62,476 bases of DNA from Clostridium sp. (GTDB taxonomy: Bacteria; Bacillota; Clostridia; Clostridiales; Clostridiaceae): contig NZ_JAGHFX010000089.1 of NCBI RefSeq assembly GCF_017888565.1, forward strand, positions 1 to 62,476, written 5' to 3'. Below, in pieces: positions 44,772 through 53,999 of the stretch; position 1 is the first letter of the stretch, and every line of letters starts with the position of its first letter. Both the position numbers and the translations under genes were made by a program. The notes beneath the pieces were generated by a model, which ran no database searches, was not told the DNA's origin, and saw nothing but the letters and a program-made list of their open reading frames with translations.

Positions 44772-47270
44772 TTACCATTTTTTTATAATTAAATCTCCTA
44801 ATAAAAAAATAAATATTAACCAAGATATCACAATAACAAATATCATTGAGTAAGTAAATTTAGTTATCATAATTAATATGAATAAACATGCTATGTAAAT
44901 TAATATAGTAAATATTAATAGCTTTACTCCTTTTAAATTTCCTTTTTTAAATATTCTACAGTTAATTAAAGTATCTATAATAAGCATTACTCCCATTAAA
45001 GAAAACCCTATTATGTCATAATTATCTTTTATAAAATAAATTGCAACTCCAGGTATAACACAAAATAATATGCCTCTTAAAACTACCTTTTTTCCTTTAT
45101 AAACATCGTTACCATATATCATATTTATAAGTATTATAGGTGAAAGTATAAAAAAATTCATTAATATAATAAAATACTCGTCTACTACCGTTCCGCTTGT
45201 TATAAAATATTTTAAATTTAAAAATATAATTTCGCATAGCATAGCTATTGTATATATACTTATTCCTCTTTTTATTCCTTCTTCTACTTCATCATGTTTT
45301 TCTTTTAGTTTAAAGAAAGCTTTAATACTACTTTTATGAGTATATATATCTCCCATTTTTTTAAGTAACATGGATAACTTTCCTTTAACTATTCCAACCC
45401 TTGCTAAACTTATAAGAGAAATATCACCTAATGTTTCTCCCTCAATAGCAAACTTATATCCATCAGTATGATATAATGATATAATTTTATTCTTTTGTTC
45501 TGGATTTAGTTTACAATAGATCCTTGTTCTGGAAACAACTTTGATCATTTCCTCATCACTTAAAGATTCTAATTCAACTCCTGTAGTTATCTGTTCCAAT
45601 GACGATATAAGACCTATTTTCTTACCAAGTATTTCAGAAGCTATTTTATTATCCTCAGTAAATATAATTGGCAAGACACCCTGATCCATAATATTTTCAA
45701 TATCATCAACCACATCATCAATTAATGGATTCTCTAAAGCTATAATTCCAATAAATACCAAATTGCTTTCTATATTTTCAAACTCAGAAGGCTCATAATT
45801 AAAACTTCTATATGCAAATGCTTCTGTTATTAATCCTTCTTTTGAAAAATTTAAATCTGAAAGTTTAATCTTCATTATATCCTCTGGAGAAATTTCTCTT
45901 TCTACTCCATTAATAAGGATGTGTGTACAACAGTTTAATATAGCCTCTAAACTCCCTCTAGAATTTGCTCTATATCCATTTCTATTTTTATTTACTGTAG
46001 TTATAATATTTTCATTAGAATCTCTGGTTATTTGGAACTTCCTCTTATTTTTACTCTCTAAATTACCTTTAAAAACAGAATTTTCAACACCATATTTTAC
46101 ATATGCTACTTCAAACATATTTCCTTTTGACCAATTATTATCACTATTGTACTTTGCATTATTACAAAGTATTGATATATCTAAAAGTCTTTTAATATTT
46201 ATATCAGTAATGTCTATTGAATTAGATTTATAAATTTGTTCATTTGTATATATTTTATCTAAAAACAATTCTTTTTTAGTTATAGTCCCAAGTTTATCTA
46301 AGAAAAATACTTTTATATCATTAATTAAATCTAAAGCTGAAAAATTTGTTAGTTCAATATCATCTTCTATTAAAAATTTTTCCTTTACGTATTTTCCATA
46401 ATATATGATTATAAATGGAATAAAGATACAAATTATTGCAAATGTTCCCTGTACAAACAGTTGCTTTTTGTCAATTAATTTCCCTGGAAATACAACTATG
46501 AAAATAGCTTGTACAATAATTAGACATAATACAAGTTTAAATAAAACTTCTTCTACCCTATTTATAGTAATATCTTTTTTATTCTTTGAGTCTTCTATTA
46601 TTCTTATTAATTTTCCTAATTGTGTGTCATTACCAATTTCTACAACTATACCTTTTCCTGAACCCTCTTTTACTAAAGAACCTCTAAAAAGCATATTACT
46701 TATTTCACTAATAGATGATACTTTATTATCTAGCTTTGTTGAAAATTTATTCTTTAAAAACCTATCTCCAGTTACACTACTTTCATCTACTTTAAGATTT
46801 TCACATTCTATTATTCTAATATCAGCTGCAATTATAGAATTCTTTCTAAAATATACTATATCTCCTTTTACTAAATCTTCTGCTTCTACTAGTCTCTCTA
46901 TCCCTTCCCTTAAAACTAGTACTTGAGAAGTATTTAGATTTTGTAGTATTTCTATTTCTTTTTCTTTAGAAACTTCATGATATAATTTGAATCCTAAATT
47001 AAATAATAGTAAAAATGTTGTTAGTAAACTAATCATGTAAAATTTATTTAATAAAAAAAATGCTATAAGTAATAAATATACATATAAATATTTTTGTTTT
47101 AAAATATCTAATGATAATTTAAATATACCTCTGGAATATGGAAGAGAAATTTTATTATCTCCCTCTTCTTCTTTTCTTATATTACAATCATATTCATAAA
47201 GTCCTTTATTTACATTACTCCCCAGTGAGTCTACTACTTTAGTCCAGCTATTGCCATAATAACTATTCAT
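44772..47270 (-). CDS. P-type ATPase homologue with eroded catalytic motifs
   Basis: The protein is 832 residues with the P-type layout: two N-terminal helices, actuator domain, helices, P and N domains, and about six C-terminal helices. Key motifs are altered. The phosphorylation motif DKTGT reads DKLGT (325-329). TGES of the actuator reads TGDR (167-170). GDGxND reads GETLGD (611-616). KGA of the N domain reads RGS. The helix-4 PE(G/A)LP site reads IPFIII. Asp325 is kept, but dephosphorylation and ion binding look impaired. It lies 9 bases upstream of the comEC ORF, so it is probably co-transcribed. Confidence 0.88.
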   Translation of the reverse strand: MNSYYGNSWTKVVDSLGSNVNKGLYEYDCNIRKEEEGDNKISLPYSRGIFKLSLDILKQKYLYVYLLLIAFFLLNKFYMISLLTTFLLLFNLGFKLYHEVSKEKEIEILQNLNTSQVLVLREGIERLVEAEDLVKGDIVYFRKNSIIAADIRIIECENLKVDESSVTGDRFLKNKFSTKLDNKVSSISEISNMLFRGSLVKEGSGKGIVVEIGNDTQLGKLIRIIEDSKNKKDITINRVEEVLFKLVLCLIIVQAIFIVVFPGKLIDKKQLFVQGTFAIICIFIPFIIIYYGKYVKEKFLIEDDIELTNFSALDLINDIKVFFLDKLGTITKKELFLDKIYTNEQIYKSNSIDITDINIKRLLDISILCNNAKYNSDNNWSKGNMFEVAYVKYGVENSVFKGNLESKNKRKFQITRDSNENIITTVNKNRNGYRANSRGSLEAILNCCTHILINGVEREISPEDIMKIKLSDLNFSKEGLITEAFAYRSFNYEPSEFENIESNLVFIGIIALENPLIDDVVDDIENIMDQGVLPIIFTEDNKIASEILGKKIGLISSLEQITTGVELESLSDEEMIKVVSRTRIYCKLNPEQKNKIISLYHTDGYKFAIEGETLGDISLISLARVGIVKGKLSMLLKKMGDIYTHKSSIKAFFKLKEKHDEVEEGIKRGISIYTIAMLCEIIFLNLKYFITSGTVVDEYFIILMNFFILSPIILINMIYGNDVYKGKKVVLRGILFCVIPGVAIYFIKDNYDIIGFSLMGVMLIIDTLINCRIFKKGNLKGVKLLIFTILIYIACLFILIMITKFTYSMIFVIVISWLIFIFLLGDLIIKKW

Positions 47271-47366
47271 TTTCCTCCTCCTACCTCTAATAATTCGCCA
47301 TTTATTACTATAATTTTTAAAGTTATTTTAATTATATAATTTTTAAAATTAAATAAAAAAAAGAAA

Positions 47367-47402
47367 CCTAACACTTATAGTATAAGTTGTTAGGCTATTT
47401 TT
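47367..47402 (-). terminator. Terminator of the spoVA operon
   Basis: CCTAACA...TGTTAGG with an inner ACTTA/TAAGT stem, preceded by an A-run and followed by Ts on both strands. It separates spoVAE from the P-type ATPase gene. Confidence 0.85.
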
Positions 47403-47438
47403 TTAAAGTACTAATTTCTAATATTTACTATAAACTAA

Positions 47439-47795
47439 TTAAGATTTAGTCTTTGGATTAAATACTAATGCCATTATGTATCCAAAAAAAATTGCAGCTG
47501 TTATTCCTGCCGCTGTTCCGGTTATTCCACCTGTAAAAGCACCTATTAATCCTTTTTCTTCAACAGCTTTAATTGCACCTTTAGCAAGAGAATTTCCAAA
47601 GCCAGGTAATGGAACTGTTGCACCAGCACCTCCTATAGCAACTAATTTATCATATATTCCAAAAGCACCTAATATTGCTCCTAATGTTACAAATATAACT
47701 AAAATTCTTGCTGGTGTTAACTTAGTTGTATCCATAAGAATTTGTCCTATTACACATATTATTCCACCTACTATAAAGGCACTTAAATATTCCAT
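47439..47795 (-). CDS. spoVAE: Stage V sporulation protein AE (SpoVAEb type)
   Basis: A 118-residue membrane protein of the spoVA dipicolinate channel. It has about four hydrophobic segments (SAFIVGGIICVIGQILMDTT, ILVIFVTLGAILGAFGIYDK) and the family block GGAGATVPLPGFGNSLAKGA. It resembles SpoVAC in its middle (GGAGT.VPITGFSN). The three spoVA genes form the minimal C-D-E set seen in clostridia. Confidence 0.92.
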   Translation of the reverse strand: MEYLSAFIVGGIICVIGQILMDTTKLTPARILVIFVTLGAILGAFGIYDKLVAIGGAGATVPLPGFGNSLAKGAIKAVEEKGLIGAFTGGITGTAAGITAAIFFGYIMALVFNPKTKS

Positions 47796-47810
47796 ACTAG
47801 TTTCCCCTTT

Positions 47811-48845
47811 CTATTTTTCTTTATATTCTATTGCTACAGCATGCGCAATACCTGGTATACTTTCACCCTGTAACGACGAAGTTGTACTTAGAAGTGCTCC
47901 TGTAGAAATTAATAAAAGATTTTTAATTTCTTTTCTCATTAACTTTTTATAAAAGTATCCTGATGCTACCACAGCAGAGCATCCACATCCACTTCCACCT
48001 GAATCTGTATTTTGAACTGTATCATCAAATATCATATCCCCACAATCAAAATAATTTTCTCTTATATCATATCCATATTCTAATAATAATTTACTTGTTA
48101 TTTCCTTACCTACTTTCCCCAAATCACCTGTTGCAATTACATCATAAAATTTAGGATCTCTACCTGTATCCTTAAAATGTCTTGCTAAGGTGTCTACTGC
48201 TGCTGGTGCCATAGCTGCACCCATATTATTAGGGTCTTTTATGCCATAATCTTTTACAACCCCTGTTGTTATATATGTTACCTCTGGAAAATCACCACTT
48301 TTCCCAAGAATCATAGCCCCTGAACCTGTTACTGTCCATTGAGCTAATGGGCTTCTTTGTGCTCCATACTCTAAAGGAAATCTAAACTGCCTTTCTGCCG
48401 AACTAAAATGTGATGATGTAGATGCAACAACATAATTTGCAAATCCTCCATCTATCATCATAGACGCTACACTTAATGATTCTGACATAGTGGAGCAAGC
48501 TCCATATAATCCAAAAAAAGGTATATTTAATTTTCTAGCAGCAAAAGATGAAGATGTTATTTGATTTAATAAGTCTCCTGCAAATAAATAATCTATGTCT
48601 TCTTCTTTCATACCAGCACGATTTATTGCACTTGTTATTGCTGTATACATCATTTCGCTCTCAGCTTTTTCATAACTTTCTTTTCCAAACATATCATCAT
48701 TTAATATTTCATCAAAATATTCCTTTAAAGGTCCTTCACCCTCTTTTGGTCCAACAATAGAATATGTTGCTATTATTTTAGGGGGGTTTTGAAGCTTTAC
48801 AGTTTGCTTTCCAACTTTTTTTATATTTAAATTATTAGTGCTCAT
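47811..48845 (-). CDS. spoVAD: Stage V sporulation protein AD
   Basis: A 344-residue thiolase-fold protein that binds dipicolinic acid and is needed for its uptake into the spore and its release on germination. Thiolase-like blocks are DYLFAGDLLNQITSSSFAAR, FGLYGACSTMSESLSVAS and DSGGSGCGCSAVV. It begins 15 bases after spoVAC and ends 15 before spoVAE, with GGGG-rich ribosome sites. Confidence 0.95.
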   Translation of the reverse strand: MSTNNLNIKKVGKQTVKLQNPPKIIATYSIVGPKEGEGPLKEYFDEILNDDMFGKESYEKAESEMMYTAITSAINRAGMKEEDIDYLFAGDLLNQITSSSFAARKLNIPFFGLYGACSTMSESLSVASMMIDGGFANYVVASTSSHFSSAERQFRFPLEYGAQRSPLAQWTVTGSGAMILGKSGDFPEVTYITTGVVKDYGIKDPNNMGAAMAPAAVDTLARHFKDTGRDPKFYDVIATGDLGKVGKEITSKLLLEYGYDIRENYFDCGDMIFDDTVQNTDSGGSGCGCSAVVASGYFYKKLMRKEIKNLLLISTGALLSTTSSLQGESIPGIAHAVAIEYKEK

Positions 48846-48860
48846 AGTAATTCCCCTTTC

Positions 48861-49331
48861 TTATCCTAATAGTTGTATAAGATAATAAATAATACCTATT
48901 ATTACAGAACTTCCTATGCCATATACTAACACTGGCCCTGCTATAGTAAACATTTTAGCTGCTACTCCAAACACGAAACCTTCCTTTTTAAATTCTATGG
49001 CTGGAGCAACAACAGCATTTGAAAAACCTGTTATTGGAACTACTGTTCCTGCTCCTCCAAAAGATGCTATCTTATCATATATGCCTACTCCAGTTAATAG
49101 TGCTCCTAAAAATACCATAATTATTGGTAACAACATTTTAACTTCTTCTTCTTGAAATCCATATTTAACTAGAAGCGTTTGAAAAATTTGACCTAATGTA
49201 CAAATTGCTCCTCCAACTAAAAAAGCTCTTGTACAATTTCTAACTATTTTGGGCTTTGGATTTGTCTGATTAGTAATAGTTTGAAATTTATTTAATATCT
49301 GTTGTTCACTTGGTGTCTTCTTTTTAGCCAT
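48861..49331 (-). CDS. spoVAC: Stage V sporulation protein AC
   Basis: A 156-residue membrane protein, the mechanosensitive channel part of SpoVA. A hydrophilic N-terminus is followed by about four membrane helices (FLVGGAICTLGQIFQTLLVK, LPIIMVFLGALLTGVGIYDK). FGGAGTVVPITGFSNAVVAP is diagnostic. It is first in the spoVACDE operon. Upstream sequence has GTATA-N18-TATAATT on the minus strand, a weak sigma-G-like match. Confidence 0.93.
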   Translation of the reverse strand: MAKKKTPSEQQILNKFQTITNQTNPKPKIVRNCTRAFLVGGAICTLGQIFQTLLVKYGFQEEEVKMLLPIIMVFLGALLTGVGIYDKIASFGGAGTVVPITGFSNAVVAPAIEFKKEGFVFGVAAKMFTIAGPVLVYGIGSSVIIGIIYYLIQLLG

Positions 49332-49418
49332 AATATTACTCCTTTCTAAATATGTATAGTTTTATTATCCCAATTATAATAAATATAACACTGGAATATA
49401 CTTCAAAATCTTTCAATA

Positions 49419-49454
49419 AAAAAAATCTTTTGATATAACTTCAAAAGATTTTTT
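49419..49454. terminator. Terminator of the spoIIA operon
   Basis: AAAAAATCTTTTGA and TCAAAAGATTTTTT form a 14-base stem with a 7-base loop. It lies after sigF and before spoVAC, so the two operons are separate units. Confidence 0.9.
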
Positions 49455-49513
49455 ACTATTCCTTATTCATTTTTTCTTTTCCTTTATTATCATTTGTAAT
49501 TTACTATCTTTCT

Positions 49514-50269
49514 TTATTCTTGTAGCTTTTGTTTCATTAAAACTAGTACTTTCTTTTCAATTCTTGATACTTGAACCTGACTTATACCAAGCATTTTAGC
49601 AACTTGCACTTGTGTTTTATCCTTAAAGTATCTAAGCATTATTATTTGTCTTGACTTACTATCCAGACTTCTTAAGGCTTCTTTCAATGCAATTTTATTT
49701 ATCATATCACTATCATCTTCGCCTTTTTCACTTAGTTTGTCTATAAGTAAAACAGGAGCACCATCATCTTGATGAATAGTATCATATAAGTATTGCATAC
49801 TAGCAGAAGATTCTATAGCAAATAATATCTCTTCTTTATCTACCCCTGAGAACTGTGATAGTTCCTCAATAGTTGGTTCTCTATCTAATTTTTTAGTTAA
49901 CTGTTCTTTGTCAAAATGTAATTTTCTTGCTAAACTTTTTACATTTCTACTTACCTTTATTATTCCGTCATCTCTAATAAACCTCTTTATTTCTCCTATT
50001 ATCATAGGAACTGCATAGGTAGAAAACTTTACATTAAATTTATCATCGAAATTATTTATAGCTTTAACTAAACCTATAGAGCCTATTTGAAATATGTCTT
50101 CGTAATCATACCCCCTATTAAGGAATTTTTTACTAATGGATGATACAAGAGGTAAATTCATTTCAATGACTTTATTCATAGCATCTTGATTACCTGCTTT
50201 GGCTAGAGGTATTAATTGTGAATTTTCTTCATAATTATACGCCTCTTTTCTTACACTTCCATTTTCCAT
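49514..50269 (-). CDS. sigF: Forespore sigma factor SigF
   Basis: First compartment-specific sigma factor. From the ATG at 50269, preceded by AGGTGAAG, it has 251 residues; the GTG at 50278 overlaps the site. Region 2 has NLPLVSSISKKFLNRGYDYE and FSTYAVPMIIGEIKRFIRDD. Region 3 follows, and region 4 has QVQVAKMLGISQVQVSRIEK. It begins 10 bases after the spoIIAB stop, so the two are coupled. SpoIIAB holds it inactive until SpoIIAA frees it. Confidence 0.97.
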   Translation of the reverse strand: MENGSVRKEAYNYEENSQLIPLAKAGNQDAMNKVIEMNLPLVSSISKKFLNRGYDYEDIFQIGSIGLVKAINNFDDKFNVKFSTYAVPMIIGEIKRFIRDDGIIKVSRNVKSLARKLHFDKEQLTKKLDREPTIEELSQFSGVDKEEILFAIESSASMQYLYDTIHQDDGAPVLLIDKLSEKGEDDSDMINKIALKEALRSLDSKSRQIIMLRYFKDKTQVQVAKMLGISQVQVSRIEKKVLVLMKQKLQE

Positions 50270-50278
50270 ATACTTCAC

Positions 50279-50710
50279 CTAACTTACTGTGTTGAATTTC
50301 TTCTTCATTACAACTTTAGTTCCTTTTCCTTCTTCGCTCTTTACTTCTAAGCTATCCATAAATGTCTCCATAACTGTAAATCCCATCCCTGATCTTTCTA
50401 GCTCTGGCTTTGAAGTATATAATGGTTCCATTGCTTGTTCAACATTTGTAATTCCTCTACCAAAATCTTCAATACTTATAGTTATTTCACCTCCACTTAT
50501 AATAGCTTCTATTTTGATTATACCCTCTTTTTTGTTTTCATAACCATGTATTATAGAATTTGTTACAGCTTCTGATACTGCTGTCTTTACATCTGTTAGT
50601 TCTTCTACTGTTGGGTCTAATTGAGATACAAATGCAGCAACTGCAACCCTTGCAAACCCTTCGTTTTGGGATTTACTCATTAATTCTATACTCACTTTAT
50701 TATCTACCAT
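50279..50710 (-). CDS. spoIIAB: Anti-sigma F factor SpoIIAB
   Basis: A GHKL-fold protein kinase that binds SigF and phosphorylates SpoIIAA. The ATG at 50710, after GGAGGGG, gives 143 residues; the ATG at 50725 overlaps the spoIIAA stop. N-box [21 protein letters not shown]1 DFGRGI and G2 [10 protein letters not shown] are present. It is the middle gene of the spoIIA operon. Confidence 0.96.
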   Translation of the reverse strand: MVDNKVSIELMSKSQNEGFARVAVAAFVSQLDPTVEELTDVKTAVSEAVTNSIIHGYENKKEGIIKIEAIISGGEITISIEDFGRGITNVEQAMEPLYTSKPELERSGMGFTVMETFMDSLEVKSEEGKGTKVVMKKKFNTVS

Positions 50711-50724
50711 TTTAAACCCCTCCA

Positions 50725-51060
50725 TTAAATATTGACTACAGCTTCATCTATACTGCTATATACATCAATAATTTTATACATACCTGATATTTCAAAAACT
50801 TTATTAACAGTTCTATTTATCTCTGCTACACAAAGTTTTCCATCCCTGTTTTGCATTTTCTTGAATCTTCCTATTACTACACCTATTCCAGAGCTATCCA
50901 TAAATGTTACTCCATTAAAGTTTAATATAACTTTTTTTATGTTATCCCTATCTATCCTATCATCTATTTTAACTCTTACCTCTTCAGCACTATGATGGTC
51001 TAATTCACCCATTAAGCTAACAACTAGTTTGTCTTCTTTTTTATCGAATTTTAGATACAT
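50725..51060 (-). CDS. spoIIAA: Anti-sigma factor antagonist SpoIIAA
   Basis: STAS-domain protein that releases SigF by displacing SpoIIAB. The ATG at 51060 gives 111 residues, starting [20 protein letters not shown], the usual family start. The phosphorylation site is in [16 protein letters not shown] (Ser of the DSSG motif). An in-frame GTG at 51096 would add 12 residues but sits inside the ribosome site. The Shine-Dalgarno is 33 bases from the ATG, separated by a perfect hairpin. Confidence 0.93.
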   Translation of the reverse strand: MYLKFDKKEDKLVVSLMGELDHHSAEEVRVKIDDRIDRDNIKKVILNFNGVTFMDSSGIGVVIGRFKKMQNRDGKLCVAEINRTVNKVFEISGMYKIIDVYSSIDEAVVNI

Positions 51061-51102
51061 ACAAACTACTCTAAAGTCTTCCTTTAGAGTACTCACCTCC
51101 TC
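51061..51102 (-). promoter_or_regulatory. Hairpin between Shine-Dalgarno and spoIIAA start
   Basis: On the minus strand: GAGGAGGTG (51102-51094), then TACTCTAAAG, loop GAAGA, CTTTAGAGTA (51091-51067), then six bases and ATG at 51060. The 10-base stem is perfect. Folding would reduce the effective distance from GGAGG to ATG from about 35 bases to about 10. This could make translation depend on the hairpin. Confidence 0.7.
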
Positions 51103-51138
51103 AATAGTTATTTCAAATATTTTCCTTCTTTTTCCATA

Positions 51139-51168
51139 ATTTTAACATACTATTTTATTCATAGTCAA
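51139..51168 (-). promoter_or_regulatory. Possible promoter of the spoIIA operon
   Basis: On the minus strand: TTGACT at 51168-51163, 18 bases, TAAAAT at 51144-51139. Bacillus spoIIA uses sigma-H; no good sigma-H match was seen in this stretch. The assignment as a sigma-A type is tentative. Confidence 0.4.
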
Positions 51169-51370
51169 ATAAAATAATAACTTTTTATCTTATTATATTT
51201 AATTTAATGAAAAATCAGTACATTTAATTTATTATATAATACAAATTCTATAAGTTAATGTGATCTATATAAAGATATTATGAACCCAGTCTCTTTTTAG
51301 ATGTTAAAGTAATAAAAAAAATTATATACTCATAATTTCAAAACTTTAAATTTTTACACTTTTTTTATAT

Positions 51371-51408
51371 AAAAAGAATTAATACGCATATACATATTAA
51401 TTCTTTTT
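51371..51408 (-). terminator. Terminator of the Lon-like gene
   Basis: AAAAAGAATTAATA and TATTAATTCTTTTT form a 14-base perfect stem around a 10-base loop. It directly follows the stop at 51414 on the minus strand. Between it and the spoIIA promoter (51169-51370) no gene was seen. Confidence 0.88.
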
Positions 51409-51413
51409 ATATA

Positions 51414-53723
51414 TTAATCTTCTTTTTTTCCCATAACCTTTTTATATTTTTTTATTTCTGATTTTAGGGCTGTATAAAAATCTTCTAAAGATTCTCCCTC
51501 TTCTAATATTAAAGTTTCTATTGCATCATCTAGATTATCCATAGTATATATATGAAAATCCCCGTTTTCTATAGACTTTTCAATTTCTGGTATTAATATT
51601 AACTCATCCTTATTTGAAGAAGGAATTAAGACTCCTTTATTTTTAACTATATCTAAGAAATCACATACTCTATAGAAACCTTCAATTTTTTCATTAACAC
51701 CTCCTATTGCTTGCACCTCACCTAATTGATTTATAGATCCAGTTACTGCAATTGTTTGCTTTATAGGTCTTTTGCTTAATGAAGATAAAATACATATCAT
51801 CTCTGCTACTGATGCACTATCTCCATCAAGTAACCCATAAATTTGTTCAAAACTCAAATAGAAATCTACCGGTATTTCTTCATATGGATTAATTATATTA
51901 TTCAATAATCCCTTTAATATATTTATTGATTTTTCATGTATTTTTCCACTTAGTCTACTTTCCTTATGAATATCTATTATTCTTCCTGATCCTTTATGAG
52001 ATACGCACGTTATTCTCATAGGCTTTCCAAAAGAATGATATCCAGTATCTAAAACTGCTAGTGCATTTATAACTCCTACTTTTTTTCCTATAACAGATAT
52101 TAAGATTTTACTTTCTTTATAAAGTTTATCATATTCATTTTCTATTCTTTCTTTAACATATGCAATATCTATTATATCTTTAGATTTTATCATTAATGAA
52201 TTTCTCTTTTTTGCATTATCATTAGCCAAAATCATTAATTTTTCTATTTCCGTAGTATCTATATTTATTTTTGTCTTACTATTTGCAGATCTTGATAAAT
52301 ATTTAATGATTTCATTTACTCCATCCTCTGTAATAGGCATAAGATTATTACTCTTTACCTTATCTTTTATAGCCTTATTTATATAAGCTGTAACATTATC
52401 ATTAGTTTCTACAATAGGATTAAACTCAGCCCTTAGTGGAAATAGCTTTCTGAAATCTTCATCTAAAGTGTATAGTGTATCGTAAGTCTCTTGATCTCCT
52501 ATTAAAATTACTTTTACATTTATAGGTATTGGTTGTGGCTTTAATCCACTTATTGAAATTACTTCAACATATGATTTTGAAATATCATATGTTAATTTGT
52601 TAGTTATAAGAGCTTTTTTCAAATGATAATAAGAATATGAATTATTAGCAAGTGAATTTATTCTAACAATTAAACATCCCCCATTTGCTTTTAGTAAAGT
52701 TCCTGAGTTTATTAATGATATATCCGTCGTATATACACCATTATGATTTTCATACTCTATAAAACCCATTAAATTATTTAGATTTGGGTCCTCTTCATAA
52801 ATAACAGGTGGTGTATCTCTTAAACTATTGTCAACAAGTAAATGTATACCATACTTATTTATAACTTGATAAAGTTGTTCTTCATCTTCTTCAATATCCA
52901 TTGTATAGCAACTTATAATTTCTTTTTCAATTGATATAAATAATTTTTCTAAATATTCATAAGCTGCATCATCATTTATAAACTCAAGTAAAACTTCATC
53001 CTTATATCCTTCCATTTCATTTGTTAGAAAATCACTATATATTTCTTTTAACTTTTTTATTGACTTAGTTTCTATTTCTTTTAGTTTTCCTAAAACTACT
53101 TCTGCTTTTTTCTTTAAAATAGATGCTTTTGCCACAATAGCTTCTTTCTTATTTTTTTCTAAATTATCATATTCTCTTTCGCTAATTACTTTACCACTTA
53201 TTAATGGAATAAAAGCAAAACCTTTATTAGTAACTTTTACTTCAAAATCTTCCTTCTTCGCCATTTCCATCAATTCGCTTATATAATCATTTCTCTTACT
53301 TTGTATTTCTTCTATAAGTTCATCCTTTTCATCTTCAGATGAAGCATTATAGAACTCCTCTACTATTTCTATATAATTATTTCTTATTTCTTCAACTGCG
53401 TCCTTCAGCTTTTTACCATTACCATTGCTAACAAATAATACTTCTGGCTTCTTATCATCCTCTAATGAAACATAGCAAATGTCTTTTGGAGGTTCCAGAT
53501 ATTTATACTGCTCCTCTATATAATCTTGCAGCTTCCTTAATTTTTCCTTAGAAAATGAATCAATTAAATAAAGATTATAGCCTTCTTTATTTATATTAAG
53601 AGCTCTTCCAATCTTTTCATACTCACTATCTATTTCAGGAATTTTTGTTACACTGCCTTCCAAATCACTTTCTTTAAATTTAAAATTAAATTTTACTTCT
53701 TGTGAAGTTAACTCTTTTCTCAT
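51414..53723 (-). CDS. Lon-like protease with lost ATPase motifs
   Basis: A 769-residue protein of the AAA_32/Lon-like family. The C-terminal S16 protease domain is intact: Ser646 in LLDGDSASVAEM and Lys689 in GGVNEKIEGF, with the canonical 43-residue spacing. The N-terminal region aligns with the archaeal/LonB-like ATPase module, but where a Walker A (GxxGTGKT) is expected there is YLIDSFSKEKL. The Walker B region reads LLKANGGCLIVRINSLAN, without the Asp-Glu pair. It resembles the LonC type, which degrades unfolded proteins without ATP. It stands alone with its own terminator. Confidence 0.85.
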   Translation of the reverse strand: MRKELTSQEVKFNFKFKESDLEGSVTKIPEIDSEYEKIGRALNINKEGYNLYLIDSFSKEKLRKLQDYIEEQYKYLEPPKDICYVSLEDDKKPEVLFVSNGNGKKLKDAVEEIRNNYIEIVEEFYNASSEDEKDELIEEIQSKRNDYISELMEMAKKEDFEVKVTNKGFAFIPLISGKVISEREYDNLEKNKKEAIVAKASILKKKAEVVLGKLKEIETKSIKKLKEIYSDFLTNEMEGYKDEVLLEFINDDAAYEYLEKLFISIEKEIISCYTMDIEEDEEQLYQVINKYGIHLLVDNSLRDTPPVIYEEDPNLNNLMGFIEYENHNGVYTTDISLINSGTLLKANGGCLIVRINSLANNSYSYYHLKKALITNKLTYDISKSYVEVISISGLKPQPIPINVKVILIGDQETYDTLYTLDEDFRKLFPLRAEFNPIVETNDNVTAYINKAIKDKVKSNNLMPITEDGVNEIIKYLSRSANSKTKINIDTTEIEKLMILANDNAKKRNSLMIKSKDIIDIAYVKERIENEYDKLYKESKILISVIGKKVGVINALAVLDTGYHSFGKPMRITCVSHKGSGRIIDIHKESRLSGKIHEKSINILKGLLNNIINPYEEIPVDFYLSFEQIYGLLDGDSASVAEMICILSSLSKRPIKQTIAVTGSINQLGEVQAIGGVNEKIEGFYRVCDFLDIVKNKGVLIPSSNKDELILIPEIEKSIENGDFHIYTMDNLDDAIETLILEEGESLEDFYTALKSEIKKYKKVMGKKED

Positions 53724-53945
53724 ATATTTCCCACTTTAAAATTGCTTTAGCAATTATTAAGAAGCAGTTTCCCCCCTTTTTTTAGTATTTACTATATAGA
53801 TATTCTTAAGATGCTTGTTTAGGGAATAAATTTTTTTAATTTAATTATTTTTTATCTATATTGGATTATATATATGAGAATTTTCATCACCAACACTTTT
53901 TCCTTGTAATTATATATCTTTAGTAATATTTAATCGTAAAATAAT

Positions 53946-53980
53946 AAAAAACCTGTGATTTTTTATTCACAGGTTTTTTT
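53946..53980. terminator. Terminator of the flavodiiron gene
   Basis: AAAAAACCTGTGA and TCACAGGTTTTTT form a 13-base stem around an 8-base loop, just after the stop at 54000 on the minus strand. The rest of the 53724-53945 gap is AT-rich without a visible gene. Confidence 0.9.
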
Positions 53981-53999
53981 ATTTATTAATTTTTTATAA

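Noticed and set aside
46405..46926. 173-codon plus-strand ORF opposite the P-type ATPase gene
   Set aside because: It has no ribosome site, its translation is low-complexity and reads as the antisense of a clear gene.
47476..47952. 158-codon plus-strand ORF across spoVAE and spoVAD
   Set aside because: It is the complement of two well-supported genes, is rich in Pro/Ala/Ile typical of antisense frames, and has no start signal.
47963..48154. His/Leu/Tyr-rich plus-strand ORF opposite spoVAD
   Set aside because: Extreme composition caused by the opposite frame; no start signal.
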